Source of the DNA: Prevotellaceae bacterium UBA1710
Lineage (GTDB): Bacteria; Bacteroidota; Bacteroidia; Bacteroidales; Bacteroidaceae
Direction: 5' to 3'
NCBI GenBank assembly: GCA_002317355.1
Contig: DCJC01000037.1
Coordinates: 1 to 51,769, forward strand
DNA: 51,769 bases
Both the position numbers and the translations under genes were made by a program. Of the stretch, positions 36,535 to 44,356 are shown piece after piece. Each line of letters starts with the position of its first letter. The first letter of the stretch is position 1. The notes below the pieces were generated by a model that ran no database searches, was not told the DNA's origin, and saw nothing but the letters and a program-made list of their open reading frames with translations.

Positions 36535-36726
36535 ATGTACAAACGACTCACAAAATCATCTGACTGTATGCTTGCTGGAGTATGTGGAGGCATTGCAGAC
36601 TTCTTTGAGATTGATCCCACATTAGTGCGTGCCGGTTATGCTATCCTCACATGCTTCTCAGCAGCCTTCCCAGGAATACTACTTTACATACTCCTGTGCT
36701 TCATAATGCCGAAAAGTGAATTGTAA
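36535..36726 (+). CDS. pspC: PspC-domain small membrane protein
   Basis: A 63-residue PspC-domain protein: YKRLTKSSDCMLAGVCGGIADFF followed by DPTLVRAGYAILTCF and one hydrophobic segment ending in LCFIMPK. PspC proteins sit in the inner membrane and take part in envelope-stress responses. The last bases form TAATG with the start of a small downstream ORF, so the two are probably translationally coupled. Candidate regulatory boxes lie directly upstream. Confidence 0.9.
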   Translation: MYKRLTKSSDCMLAGVCGGIADFFEIDPTLVRAGYAILTCFSAAFPGILLYILLCFIMPKSEL

Positions 36727-36854
36727 TGATTGGTGTTATAGTTTTTGGCGTTGCCATTAGCACTATTATCGTAGAACAAATAAAAATAAAGAACAATGAA
36801 CTCAAACAAAGAAATGAAATTCTGTCAAAGCTGCGGAATGCCTTTGACAAATGA
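36726..36854 (+). CDS. Small single-span membrane protein coupled to pspC
   Basis: A 42-codon ORF that begins at the TAATG overlap with the pspC stop codon. It encodes a hydrophobic segment (MIGVIVFGVAISTIIV) followed by a charged, heptad-like tail (EQIKIKNNELKQRNEILSKL). This small TM-plus-coil layout recalls PspB of proteobacteria, although I see no direct sequence match. It overlaps the first 59 bases of the next gene in another frame. Support is its architecture and the stop-start coupling; conservation is untested. Confidence 0.55.
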   Translation: MIGVIVFGVAISTIIVEQIKIKNNELKQRNEILSKLRNAFDK

Positions 36855-37392
36855 AATACTCGGCACTAATGCCGATGGTTCCAAGAACGAAGATTACTGC
36901 ATCTACTGCTATAAGGATGGTGCCTTCACTGGCGACTTTACCATGGAGCAGATGGTGGAATATTGCTCTATGTTCGTTGAGGAGTACAACAAGAATACCG
37001 GGCAGAACATTACTGCTTGCCAGTATAAGGACGTATTGCGTCAGTTCTACCCAACACTGAAACGTTGGAAGGGTGACGATGCAAACCTCCCCCATGCCGA
37101 CCATCCAATGAAGAAGGTGTTTATCGAAGAGGTCAATGCCCTCGGCATTCCAGACCTTCACGTTGATAACCTATACATCCTGCAAGGTTACTTCATCAAT
37201 CAGCCATACAACATCAACGGAAATGAGGTAAAGTTGCTTGATGATAATGCCACCTACTGGGGCAACCAAGTTATGAAAAGCGACAACCGTTGTTATGGCA
37301 TCGCCTGCTGCGAGAGGTACATCCTCGTGAGCGAATACGGCAAGGATGGTGCGGATGCAGAACTGGTAATCTTAAAGAGAAGAGACAAATGA
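36796..37392 (+). CDS. Zinc-ribbon domain protein of unknown function
   Basis: A 198-residue cytoplasmic protein with an N-terminal zinc ribbon: FCQSCGMPL (two cysteines) paired with DYCIYCYKDG about 20 residues later, then FTMEQMVEYCSMFVEEYNK, the usual second half of the 'putative zinc ribbon' family. The C-terminal half (about 105-198) is unassigned. It overlaps the small membrane protein gene at its 5' end and the VOC gene at its 3' end (ATGA), so it is in the middle of a coupled operon. Function not known. Confidence 0.8.
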   Translation: MNSNKEMKFCQSCGMPLTNEILGTNADGSKNEDYCIYCYKDGAFTGDFTMEQMVEYCSMFVEEYNKNTGQNITACQYKDVLRQFYPTLKRWKGDDANLPHADHPMKKVFIEEVNALGIPDLHVDNLYILQGYFINQPYNINGNEVKLLDDNATYWGNQVMKSDNRCYGIACCERYILVSEYGKDGADAELVILKRRDK

Positions 37393-37787
37393 GCAGGTTT
37401 AAGTTTAATACCATAGCACTCTTCACTACCGACAATCAGAAGGTGGTAGATTTCTACTGCGACATATTCGGTTTTGAGACGCAATGGAACGGCAATGACA
37501 TTGATGTGGAGATGCACCTTGGGGATATGCGCATTCTCCTGTTCCCACGAGAATCAATAGAGAAGATGACACGTCAGAGATTCACCTATCCGTCTGGCAT
37601 CAACGGAACGATGGAAATTTCCTTCGACGTACCAACCTTCGCCGATGTGGATAAGGAATACAACCGCGCTGTAACTATGGGCGCAAAGCCTATCATGGAA
37701 CCAACAACTGAACCTTGGGGTCAACGTACCTGCTACGTTGCCGATCCCGAGGGGAATCTTATAGAGATAAGTTCGTTTAATGAATAG
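37389..37787 (+). CDS. VOC/glyoxalase-family protein
   Basis: A 132-residue member of the vicinal-oxygen-chelate fold family, with two beta-alpha-beta-beta-beta modules: FNTIALFTTDNQKVVDFYCDIFGF at the N-terminus and EPWGQRTCYVADPEGNLIEI at the C-terminus. Members act as glyoxalases, dioxygenases or binding proteins; the substrate cannot be told. The start is the ATG in the ATGA overlap with the zinc-ribbon gene, 33 codons inside a longer open frame. A fragment of a second VOC gene occurs at 40248. Confidence 0.85.
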   Translation: MSRFKFNTIALFTTDNQKVVDFYCDIFGFETQWNGNDIDVEMHLGDMRILLFPRESIEKMTRQRFTYPSGINGTMEISFDVPTFADVDKEYNRAVTMGAKPIMEPTTEPWGQRTCYVADPEGNLIEISSFNE

Positions 37788-38421
37788 TTTAGACATGAAC
37801 ATACGATTAGAAAAACCTGAAGACTATCGTGAGGTAGAGAACCTCACGCGTGAGGCATTCTGGAATGTATATGCACCAGGATGCGTGGAACATTATGTGC
37901 TCAATCAATATAGAAGTAATCCGGACTTTATTCCAGAACTTGACTTTGTGATGGAAGAAGATGGAAAGATTATAGGCCATGTGATGTTCTCAAAGGCAGA
38001 AATCATAAAGGAAGATGGTTCTGCTTTACAAGCATGGACCTTCGGACCAATAAGTATTCATCCTGATTACAAACGTAAGGGATATGGCTTGAAATTGTTG
38101 AATTATGCCTTAGAGAAGGCACGTGAGATGGGCGTCGGTATCATCTGTATGGAGGGAAACCTCGAATTCTACAAGCATGCTGGCTTCGTGGTAGCAAGCT
38201 CGCTCGGCATTCACTATCATGCAGAACCGAAGGACGCAGAAGTGCCTTACTTCCTCGCCCAGGAACTCATCCCCGGCTACCTCAATGGCATAGAAGGTAC
38301 CTATCATACTCCGAAAGGTTATTATGTGGCTTTTGAGAATAAGGATGCCTTTGAAGCATACGAAGCAACTTTTCCCCAAAAGGAGAAGGAGCAACACGAA
38401 GGACAACTGAGGGAGCAGTGA
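37780..38421 (+). CDS. GNAT-family N-acetyltransferase
   Basis: A 213-residue acetyl-CoA-dependent transferase. The core GNAT fold spans about 6-150, with motif A at FGPISIHPDYKRKGYGLKLL (about 88, acetyl-CoA pyrophosphate loop) and a following NLEFYKHAGF motif typical of the YhbS-like subgroup. The C-terminal 60 residues are a variable extension. It overlaps the VOC gene by eight bases; Met6 is an alternative start. Substrate unknown. Confidence 0.88.
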   Translation: MNSLDMNIRLEKPEDYREVENLTREAFWNVYAPGCVEHYVLNQYRSNPDFIPELDFVMEEDGKIIGHVMFSKAEIIKEDGSALQAWTFGPISIHPDYKRKGYGLKLLNYALEKAREMGVGIICMEGNLEFYKHAGFVVASSLGIHYHAEPKDAEVPYFLAQELIPGYLNGIEGTYHTPKGYYVAFENKDAFEAYEATFPQKEKEQHEGQLREQ

Positions 38422-38519
38422 GAGCAGAGTGATGCTTGCATCAACTATGCCGAGTCGCGAGAGAAGAAGGCGGAACGCCAACTCGTAGATGATTGCACAA
38501 TAAATCCTAATGAACAGTA

Positions 38520-39023
38520 ATGACAATAGCAATAAATATGTTGGAAGATAATTCCTGTAACAAGCAGATAGGCGCTTTGCTTGATAATGAGGATAATCAG
38601 ATTAAGATTATTGAAACCAAAGACCTGGACATCCACCACTGCATAGGCTGTAATCAATGTTGGCTAAAGACACCGGGGCAATGTGTCATCAAGGATGACT
38701 ACAAGAGTATTATCAAACAACTTGTAACGGCTGAAGATTTGTGGCTCGTCTCTGATATCCGCTACGGTTTTCTCAACTATCGTGGCAAGCGTATCATGGA
38801 TCGTATTATGCCGATGCTCAACATGAATATTGAGTTCCGTGATGGTTGGATGCGCCATCAACTTCGTTATCATGCACTGAATATTGGTGTGTTGTATCGT
38901 GGAGATGGCAATCAGGAATTGCTTGAAGAATGGTGTGAGCGTTGCGCCAAGAATCTTGGAGGTAAATCACTCGGAGTAATCTCTTTGGATAAAATAGAAA
39001 AGGAGGTGGTATCATGCATGTAG
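38520..39023 (+). CDS. Flavodoxin-fold protein lacking the usual N-terminal FMN loop
   Basis: A 167-residue protein of the NADPH-dependent FMN reductase/iron-sulfur flavoprotein type. CIGCNQCWLKTPGQCVIKDD (about 41) and LVSDIRYGFLNYRGKRIMDR (about 78) match that family, but the N-terminal GSPR phosphate-binding loop is absent and the first strand is degenerate. The next gene, overlapping by ten bases, does have that loop, so the two may work as a pair. Whether this subunit binds flavin is open. Confidence 0.75.
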   Translation: MTIAINMLEDNSCNKQIGALLDNEDNQIKIIETKDLDIHHCIGCNQCWLKTPGQCVIKDDYKSIIKQLVTAEDLWLVSDIRYGFLNYRGKRIMDRIMPMLNMNIEFRDGWMRHQLRYHALNIGVLYRGDGNQELLEEWCERCAKNLGGKSLGVISLDKIEKEVVSCM

Positions 39024-39706
39024 TCATTATCAACGGAAGTCCACGCACTTGTGAATTTAGCAACACATCCAAGATTCTTTGGTCATTTGTCAAGGGACTT
39101 GAAACGGAGGGTGTTTCCTACGAACTATATTCTCTGTCAAACCTAAAGGAGTGGGATTCTGCTCGCAACGCATTTCTCACAAATGATAAGATTATATTTG
39201 CACTTCCTATGTATGTAGAGAGTATTCCGAGTCTTATGTTAGAGTTCTTAGACACATTGTCGGCAGAACGAATCTGTTCAGCAGAACTGTCATTTATCCT
39301 ACATGGAGGTTTTGACGAAGGTTATCAGTTCCGTCTTTGTGAGAAGTTGCTGAAATCGATAACTGCTCAGTTAGGATGCAACTATGGCGGCTGTCTAATA
39401 AAAGGTGGCAGTTTTATGCTGCGTCTGTTTGCGAAAGACAAGGTGGAAAGAATGACAAAACAATACACTAAGATGGGCATATCCTATGCTCAACGTGGTA
39501 ATTTCGTAACCCCAGAAGCAAAGAGATTCACTGGTCCAGAACGCTATCCATGGTTAGTTCGTCAAGTCGCAAGTTTTTTCCTAAAACTGGTGGTTAACAA
39601 GAAATTCGAACAGTTCGCCTTGGATTGGGGATGCTATGAACCACTGGATAATAAACCATATGAGTTCGCATCGTGCTTGGAATCTACGATAGGAATACAT
39701 TATTAA
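39014..39706 (+). CDS. NAD(P)H-dependent oxidoreductase, flavodoxin fold
   Basis: A 230-residue flavodoxin-like oxidoreductase with the FMN phosphate loop IINGSPRTCEFSNTSKI at the N-terminus and the second FMN-contact region FALPMYVESIPSLMLEFLD (about 63-82). The C-terminal part holds a membrane-associating hydrophobic stretch (WLVRQVASFFLKLVV, about 177-191). Translation is coupled to the upstream flavodoxin-fold gene. Electron donor and acceptor unknown. Confidence 0.8.
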   Translation: MHVVIINGSPRTCEFSNTSKILWSFVKGLETEGVSYELYSLSNLKEWDSARNAFLTNDKIIFALPMYVESIPSLMLEFLDTLSAERICSAELSFILHGGFDEGYQFRLCEKLLKSITAQLGCNYGGCLIKGGSFMLRLFAKDKVERMTKQYTKMGISYAQRGNFVTPEAKRFTGPERYPWLVRQVASFFLKLVVNKKFEQFALDWGCYEPLDNKPYEFASCLESTIGIHY

Positions 39707-39718
39707 AAATGATTAACA

Positions 39719-40021
39719 ATGAAGAAATTATCATACATCCCATTCATTATAGCAGTTTTGATGATGAGCAGCTGCGTCGTCACACGTTCTACGACTAAGA
39801 TTAACAAAGTGTCGGTTGGCATGACGAAGAGCGAAATAAGCAAACTCTTGGGTACGCCAATCTTTAAGAATGGTGACACCACCGAGGAGCAGTGGGGCTA
39901 CCGAAAGATGATTGGAGAGGTTGCTGGACCAGAAGAAGTGATATTCCTCGTCACCTTCGACAATCTGGGTAAGGTCATAAGTTATGAAACTATAAAGGAT
40001 CATCCACACTATCATCATTGA
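39719..40021 (+). CDS. BamE/SmpA-like outer-membrane lipoprotein
   Basis: A 100-residue lipoprotein: lipobox MSSC (Cys19) after a short signal sequence, then the SmpA/OmlA-like motif VSVGMTKSEISKLLGTP and a beta pair with WGYRK. BamE-type proteins support the outer-membrane assembly machine, but this fold occurs in many small Bacteroidota lipoproteins, so that role is only possible. The C-terminus is His-rich (HPHYHH), which may bind metal. It follows the oxidoreductase gene at 12 bases. Confidence 0.75.
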   Translation: MKKLSYIPFIIAVLMMSSCVVTRSTTKINKVSVGMTKSEISKLLGTPIFKNGDTTEEQWGYRKMIGEVAGPEEVIFLVTFDNLGKVISYETIKDHPHYHH

Positions 40022-40083
40022 TGCCGCTTAGGTAGCAAGCGTTTGTAATCCTGATACAACAAAACATTAATAAATCAAACAAG

Positions 40084-40325
40084 ATGAAAGAAATTCTCTA
40101 TATTTTGCTTGATAAGTACGCTGCTCACGAAATGGAGTTCTTGTCTCAAGCAATCAACAATGGTGAGATGGGACCTCGTGAGTGTCCTAAATATATTAAT
40201 AAAGTGGTTGCTTATAGCATGGAACCTGTAACATCAATAGGTGTACTTGCTACGTTGCAGATCCTGTAGGAAATCTTATAGGACTGATGTGTGCGAGTGT
40301 AACAAGATATAATAAAACAACGTGA
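40084..40325 (+). pseudogene. Fused remnants of a DJ-1/PfpI-type gene and a VOC gene
   Basis: The first 55 or so codons (MKEILYILLDKYAAHEMEFL ... PVTSIG) match the start of DJ-1/PfpI-family glutamine amidotransferase-like proteins, then homology stops. Beginning at 40248, in another frame, CYVADPVGNLIGL is the C-terminal end of a VOC protein like that at 37389, ending at a stop codon at 40323. An internal deletion evidently joined two neighbouring genes out of frame. No functional product is expected. Confidence 0.7.
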
Positions 40326-40764
40326 GTTCTATGTATTTCAAATAGTTAGTATTCAGTTAAATAAAGAGGGACTCATCAATCAAGTAGTCAATGAATTACC
40401 TCCCTACGGTTTGTGGGGTTTCGACAAATCTCGTAGAACTCACGTTAGGTGATGGTAAAATAATAACTTCCTACGTTTTTTGTTTTTCTTTGAGCCGCTT
40501 TTATTCATCTTGTTGGCTATTTTTGTGTTGTTCCTCAGTCATGTAGCCCGCTACACTCCTTCGTCTCAACGCAAAAATATCTCAACAATCTGAACAAAAT
40601 CGTCCGAAGTTATTATTTCACCATCACTAAAACAAGAGAAAACCAACGAAAGGTTATGAGGGTAAAGGGTTAAGGTTTTTGAGGTCTTGCCAACTGGATG
40701 GTGAACCTCACAACCTTATAACCTATCCAACCTTAAAACCAATCATTTGGTCTTCTCTTGTTTT
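40320..40764. repeat. Nested inverted repeats in the 456-bp spacer before the SRPBCC gene
   Basis: Three pairs of arms are visible: ACGTGAGTTCT (40320) with AGAACTCACGT (about 40433); GTGATGGTaaAATAATAACT (40449-40470) with its inverse at 40606-40627; and AAAACAAGAGAAaACCAA (40629) with TTGGTcTTCTCTTGTTTT (40747-40764). No gene is seen. The arrangement looks like several small palindromic elements inserted next to each other. Confidence 0.75.
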
Positions 40765-40781
40765 TTAATTGTGTAAGCAAG

Positions 40782-41246
40782 TTAATAAGGGAGCATGGCA
40801 AGCATATCTGCGAACTTGTCAATGCCTTGTTCGAGTTTGCTGCCAATCATCATCTTCATCATCATATTGAGATCTGCCTTGAGAGTGAGGCGCATCTTTG
40901 AGCCGCCTGTGCTTACTGGAAGCACCTGAATCCAGAGATTTGCATCAACTGGTGATTGCTCGGTTGCGAACTTGATGCACTTGTTCTCTTCACGCTCAAT
41001 GATGGTGAGAGCTATTGTGCCGACCATTGGTGCAGGAACAGCGATACGATCTGCTGAAAGTTCTACTTCCTTGAGTTTCTCAAGCTGAGCTGGATCCTGT
41101 CCTGCTTCCTTCATCTTCTCTGCCACCATTGGATTGTTGGCTGCATTTTCGAGAATAGGACGGAAATTCTCAAGGTTGCTTAATGTTGCATAAACTCGCT
41201 CAACAGGTGCGCTGAGCATCTTTATTTGGCTTTCGTATTTTGCCAT
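40782..41246 (-). CDS. SRPBCC-family (polyketide cyclase/START-like) protein
   Basis: A 154-residue soluble protein with the helix-grip fold: YESQIKMLSAPVERVYATLSNLENF at the N-terminus, a central RIAVPAPMVGTIALTIIERE strand pair, and the long C-terminal helix NMMMKMMIGSKLEQGIDKFADMLA. Such proteins bind hydrophobic ligands or are Hsp90 co-factors; no specific role can be assigned. It is co-directional with pyrE but separated by 453 bp of repeat DNA. Confidence 0.82.
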   Translation of the reverse strand: MAKYESQIKMLSAPVERVYATLSNLENFRPILENAANNPMVAEKMKEAGQDPAQLEKLKEVELSADRIAVPAPMVGTIALTIIEREENKCIKFATEQSPVDANLWIQVLPVSTGGSKMRLTLKADLNMMMKMMIGSKLEQGIDKFADMLAMLPY

Positions 41247-41699
41247 TTTTGGGTGGTGGGTGTTAGGTGGTGGTTGCTTACGCCAATTAAAAAAACAAAA
41301 GAAAACATTTTAAAACAAAAGAAAACCTTTGATTTGCTATCAAAAGATTCCACGCCTTTAGTTTTATGATAAAGGGCTGAAAGTCCGACATTTAAAAGGG
41401 CGGTGCGTTTGCGCCGTCTATCAAGAGCAAGGATTGATGAGCGCCGTAGGTGCGACACTTATTTAATAGGTGTCGGACTTTGACTTTACTTCCCGATGGT
41501 CAGTGGGTCTGCGACAAATCTCCCTTCGGCCGTCGACCTTTGGTTCAGCCCTCACAAAACAACACTAATCAATATAACAGCCCTATCGGACTGCCCTATT
41601 AGGTGTCACCTCTTCGAGGTTCTAAGTAACGGCAAAAACCATAATTGTTTTTCTATGTTTTCTTTGGTTTTTTAAATGGCGAAAGCAACCTATCAAAAT
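41247..41699. repeat. Repeat-bearing spacer between SRPBCC gene and pyrE
   Basis: Holds a GGTGGTGGGTGTTAGGTGGT tract (about 41252), two AAACAAAAGAAAAC repeats (about 41290-41328), and near 41645 a TTTTCTTTGGTTTTTTAAA-TGGCGAAAGCAACC fragment of the compound repeat seen at 19605 and 34826. Short frames here are not credible genes. Confidence 0.7.
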
Positions 41700-42338
41700 T
41701 TACTTAAGGTCGTTACGCCAGTTTGATGGATCCTTACGCCAATCAGCGAGTACAGCGAGGTCTTCTTCCTTGATGTAGCCAGTCTTTGCAGCGATAGCTG
41801 TTGTGTGCTCGTAGTCAGAGAGAGTTACGAAACGAACGTTAGCAGCCTTGAAAGCCTCTTCAGCTACAGGGAAACCGTATGTGTAGCTTGCTACCATACC
41901 TACTACCTCGAAACCTGCCTGACGAAGTGCGTCAACAGCCTTGAGAGAAGAACCGCCAGTTGAGATAAGATCCTCGATGACAACAACCTTTGCGCCCTCA
42001 GGGATAGTACCCTCAATCTGGTTGCCCATGCCGTGATCCTTTGGCTTTGGACGAACATAGCAGTAAGGGAGAAGAAGCTCGTCAGCAACGAGAGCACCCT
42101 GTGCGATAGCACCTGTAGCTACACCTGCAACGGCTGTTGCCTCTGGGAACTCAGTGTGAACGAGATGAACAAGTTCCTGCTTTACGAATGAGCGAAGCTC
42201 TGGATAAGCAAGAGTCTTGCGGTTGTCTGTATAGATTGGTGACTTCCAGCCTGATGCCCATGTGAATGGATCGTTTGGCTGCAACTTGATAGCCTTAACG
42301 GCAAGCAGTTTCTCTGCAAATGCGTTTGATACTTCCAT
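41700..42338 (-). CDS. pyrE: Orotate phosphoribosyltransferase
   Basis: A 212-residue pyrimidine biosynthesis enzyme that joins orotate to PRPP to form OMP. The PRPP-binding motif VVVIEDLISTGGSSLKA (about 119-135) and YTDNRKTLAYPELR (about 36) identify it; length is normal. It lies eight bases downstream of ispG at the end of the rpoN-to-pyrE run and is probably co-transcribed. Confidence 0.96.
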   Translation of the reverse strand: MEVSNAFAEKLLAVKAIKLQPNDPFTWASGWKSPIYTDNRKTLAYPELRSFVKQELVHLVHTEFPEATAVAGVATGAIAQGALVADELLLPYCYVRPKPKDHGMGNQIEGTIPEGAKVVVIEDLISTGGSSLKAVDALRQAGFEVVGMVASYTYGFPVAEEAFKAANVRFVTLSDYEHTTAIAAKTGYIKEEDLAVLADWRKDPSNWRNDLK

Positions 42339-42346
42339 ATTCTTTA

Positions 42347-43777
42347 TTATTTAATGTCGTTTTCTATAAATTCAATAAGTTTCTCCACAGCGTTTGCTTC
42401 TGGAATAGACTTCTCTATGCATACCTTGTTCTTGTAGAGCGAAATCTTGTTTGGACCTGCGCCTACATAGCCGTAATCTGCGTCTGCCATCTCACCAGGG
42501 CCATTAACGATACATCCCATAATGCCAATTTTGAGTGTGGCAAAACGTGGATTCTCTTCAGCCTTTGCCTTGATAGCATTCTTGATGCGAGCGATAGTTC
42601 CCTGAAGATCGTAAAGAGTACGTCCGCAACCTGGGCAAGAGATGTACTCTGTCTTGGTAAACTTCACACGTGCTGCCTGAAGAATAGAGTCAGACAGTTC
42701 TTTAAGTGTAGAGTCAGGAATGAGGGATGAAGAGTTGCTGATAACCAATTCCTTAGCCTTACCATCGATGAGTAATGCGCCTGCTGTCATGGCAGCCTTG
42801 AGCTGAAGGTCTTCGAGATTATCCTCGTTGAAGTCGAGATAGAGAGTGTTGTTCTCGATGCGAGCATTCTCACGCTTCTCGGCACATTCAGGAATGAAAG
42901 ATACGAGTTTCTTAGCAACAGGAATCTCGCATTCTGGTTCTTCAGAAAGGCTTACGCGAATAGTATCACCAATGCCTTCTGTAAGCAATGCACCAATACC
43001 AACAGCTGATTTGATGCGACCATCCTCACCTTCACCAGCCTCAGTTACACCAAGATGGAGAGGGTAGTGCATATCCTCTTCGTTCATCTTCTCAACGAGC
43101 AGACGAACTGACTGCACCATCACAACCGTATTACTTGCCTTGATACTGATGACTACATTCTGGAAGTCCTCATCACGACAGATGCGCAGGAACTCAAGGC
43201 ATGACTCAACGATACCTGCTGGAGTGTCGCCATAGCGTGACATGATGCGGTCAGAAAGCGAACCATGATTCACACCAATACGAACGGCTGTGTTATGCTC
43301 CTTACATATATTAAGGAAAGGCACGAAGCGATCACGAATCTTCTGTACCTCCTGAGCGTATTCCTCATCTGTGTATTCAAGTTTCTTGAAAACACGAGCA
43401 GGATCAACATAGTTGCCTGGGTTGACACGCACCTTCTCGCAATACAAAGCAGCTACATCAGCAACATTAGCGTTGAAGTGCACATCGGCAACGAGTGGTG
43501 TCATAATACCTTCTGCCTTCAATGCAGCAGAGATATTCTTCATGTTCTCTGCCTCACGAGAGCCTTGAGTGGTAAGTCTGACGAGTTCACCACCAGCCTC
43601 AATGATACGCTTAGCCTGTGCTACACAAGCCTCGGTGTCATTGGTGTTGGTAGTGTTCATCGACTGAACCCTGATTGGGTGTTTGGTGTTAGGTGTTAGG
43701 TGTTGGCTGTCACCACAATATCCACCACCAATTATTATATTCCCTACCTTAGTAGGAGTTGTGAGTCTTCTTTGCAT
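42347..43777 (-). CDS. ispG: 4-hydroxy-3-methylbut-2-enyl diphosphate synthase (compact Bacteroidota form)
   Basis: A 476-residue iron-sulfur enzyme of the MEP isoprenoid pathway. The TIM-barrel half is complete (VADVHFNANVA, KVRVNPGNY, RIGVNHGSLS, LHLGVTEAGEG, GDTIRVSL), and the C-terminal half has the cluster cysteines in SCPGCGRTL and GIMGCIVNGPGE. Other Bacteroidota enzymes I recall are about 600 residues with a large central domain; here only about 75 residues connect the halves. Residues about 19-34 (with SQHLTPNTKHP) interrupt the usual GG-IRVQSM junction and are encoded by the dispersed ACACC repeat. Activity is expected since the pathway is essential. Confidence 0.93.
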   Translation of the reverse strand: MQRRLTTPTKVGNIIIGGGYCGDSQHLTPNTKHPIRVQSMNTTNTNDTEACVAQAKRIIEAGGELVRLTTQGSREAENMKNISAALKAEGIMTPLVADVHFNANVADVAALYCEKVRVNPGNYVDPARVFKKLEYTDEEYAQEVQKIRDRFVPFLNICKEHNTAVRIGVNHGSLSDRIMSRYGDTPAGIVESCLEFLRICRDEDFQNVVISIKASNTVVMVQSVRLLVEKMNEEDMHYPLHLGVTEAGEGEDGRIKSAVGIGALLTEGIGDTIRVSLSEEPECEIPVAKKLVSFIPECAEKRENARIENNTLYLDFNEDNLEDLQLKAAMTAGALLIDGKAKELVISNSSSLIPDSTLKELSDSILQAARVKFTKTEYISCPGCGRTLYDLQGTIARIKNAIKAKAEENPRFATLKIGIMGCIVNGPGEMADADYGYVGAGPNKISLYKNKVCIEKSIPEANAVEKLIEFIENDIK

Positions 43778-43803
43778 AGTTGATAAACAATATCGTTTAG
43801 CAT

Positions 43804-43846
43804 ACTAACTACTCCCCTCCCTCGGGAGGGGTAAGGGGTGGGGCCT
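43804..43846. repeat. CTCCCCTCCC/GGGAGGGG palindrome between purE and ispG
   Basis: CCCCTCCCTCGGGAGGGG followed by TAAGGGGTGGGG in the 68-bp intercistronic gap. The same palindrome type flanks the permease gene near 26822. Confidence 0.7.
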
Positions 43847-44352
43847 TAATTAGTCTTGAACTCGTACTTCACCTCAGCGAGATCCTGATTTGCCTTCTCG
43901 ATCTTCTTGCCAAGACCAGACTTATACTCCTTCAAACGAGCTGCAACTTCTGCATCAGAAAGAGCGAGCATCTCCATAGCGAGGATAGCAGCATTCATAG
44001 CGCCATTAACACCAACTGTTGCTACAGGAATGCCTGGAGGCATCTGAATGATAGAGAGCATAGCGTCAAGACCATCGAGCATACCCTTGATAGGTACACC
44101 GATAACAGGAAGGGTAGTGCTTGCTGCAATAACACCAGGAAGAGCAGCTGCCATACCTGCTGCTGCGATGATAACACGAATACCACGCTCCTCAGCACCA
44201 CGAGCGAATGCCTCTACTGCATCTGGAGTACGGTGAGCAGAAAGTGCGTTTACCTCGAAAGGAATCTTCTGATCGTTAAGGAAGGTCATTGCCTTCTCCA
44301 TAACAGGCAGATCACTTGTACTGCCCATAATAATGCTAACTATTGGTTTCAT
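43846..44352 (-). CDS. purE: N5-carboxyaminoimidazole ribonucleotide mutase
   Basis: A 168-residue class I PurE of de novo purine synthesis. Characteristic motifs are SIIMGSTSDLPVMEKA, the SAHRTPDAVEAFA loop, IAAAGMAAALPGVIAA and IQMPPGIPVATV. Length fits. It starts five bases after the PAP2 phosphatase gene's end on the same strand, within the rpoN operon. Confidence 0.96.
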   Translation of the reverse strand: MKPIVSIIMGSTSDLPVMEKAMTFLNDQKIPFEVNALSAHRTPDAVEAFARGAEERGIRVIIAAAGMAAALPGVIAASTTLPVIGVPIKGMLDGLDAMLSIIQMPPGIPVATVGVNGAMNAAILAMEMLALSDAEVAARLKEYKSGLGKKIEKANQDLAEVKYEFKTN

Positions 44353-44356
44353 AATT

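Noticed and set aside
41222..41458. 78-codon minus-strand frame before the SRPBCC gene
   Set aside because: It overlaps repeat DNA and the SRPBCC start; composition is not protein-like.
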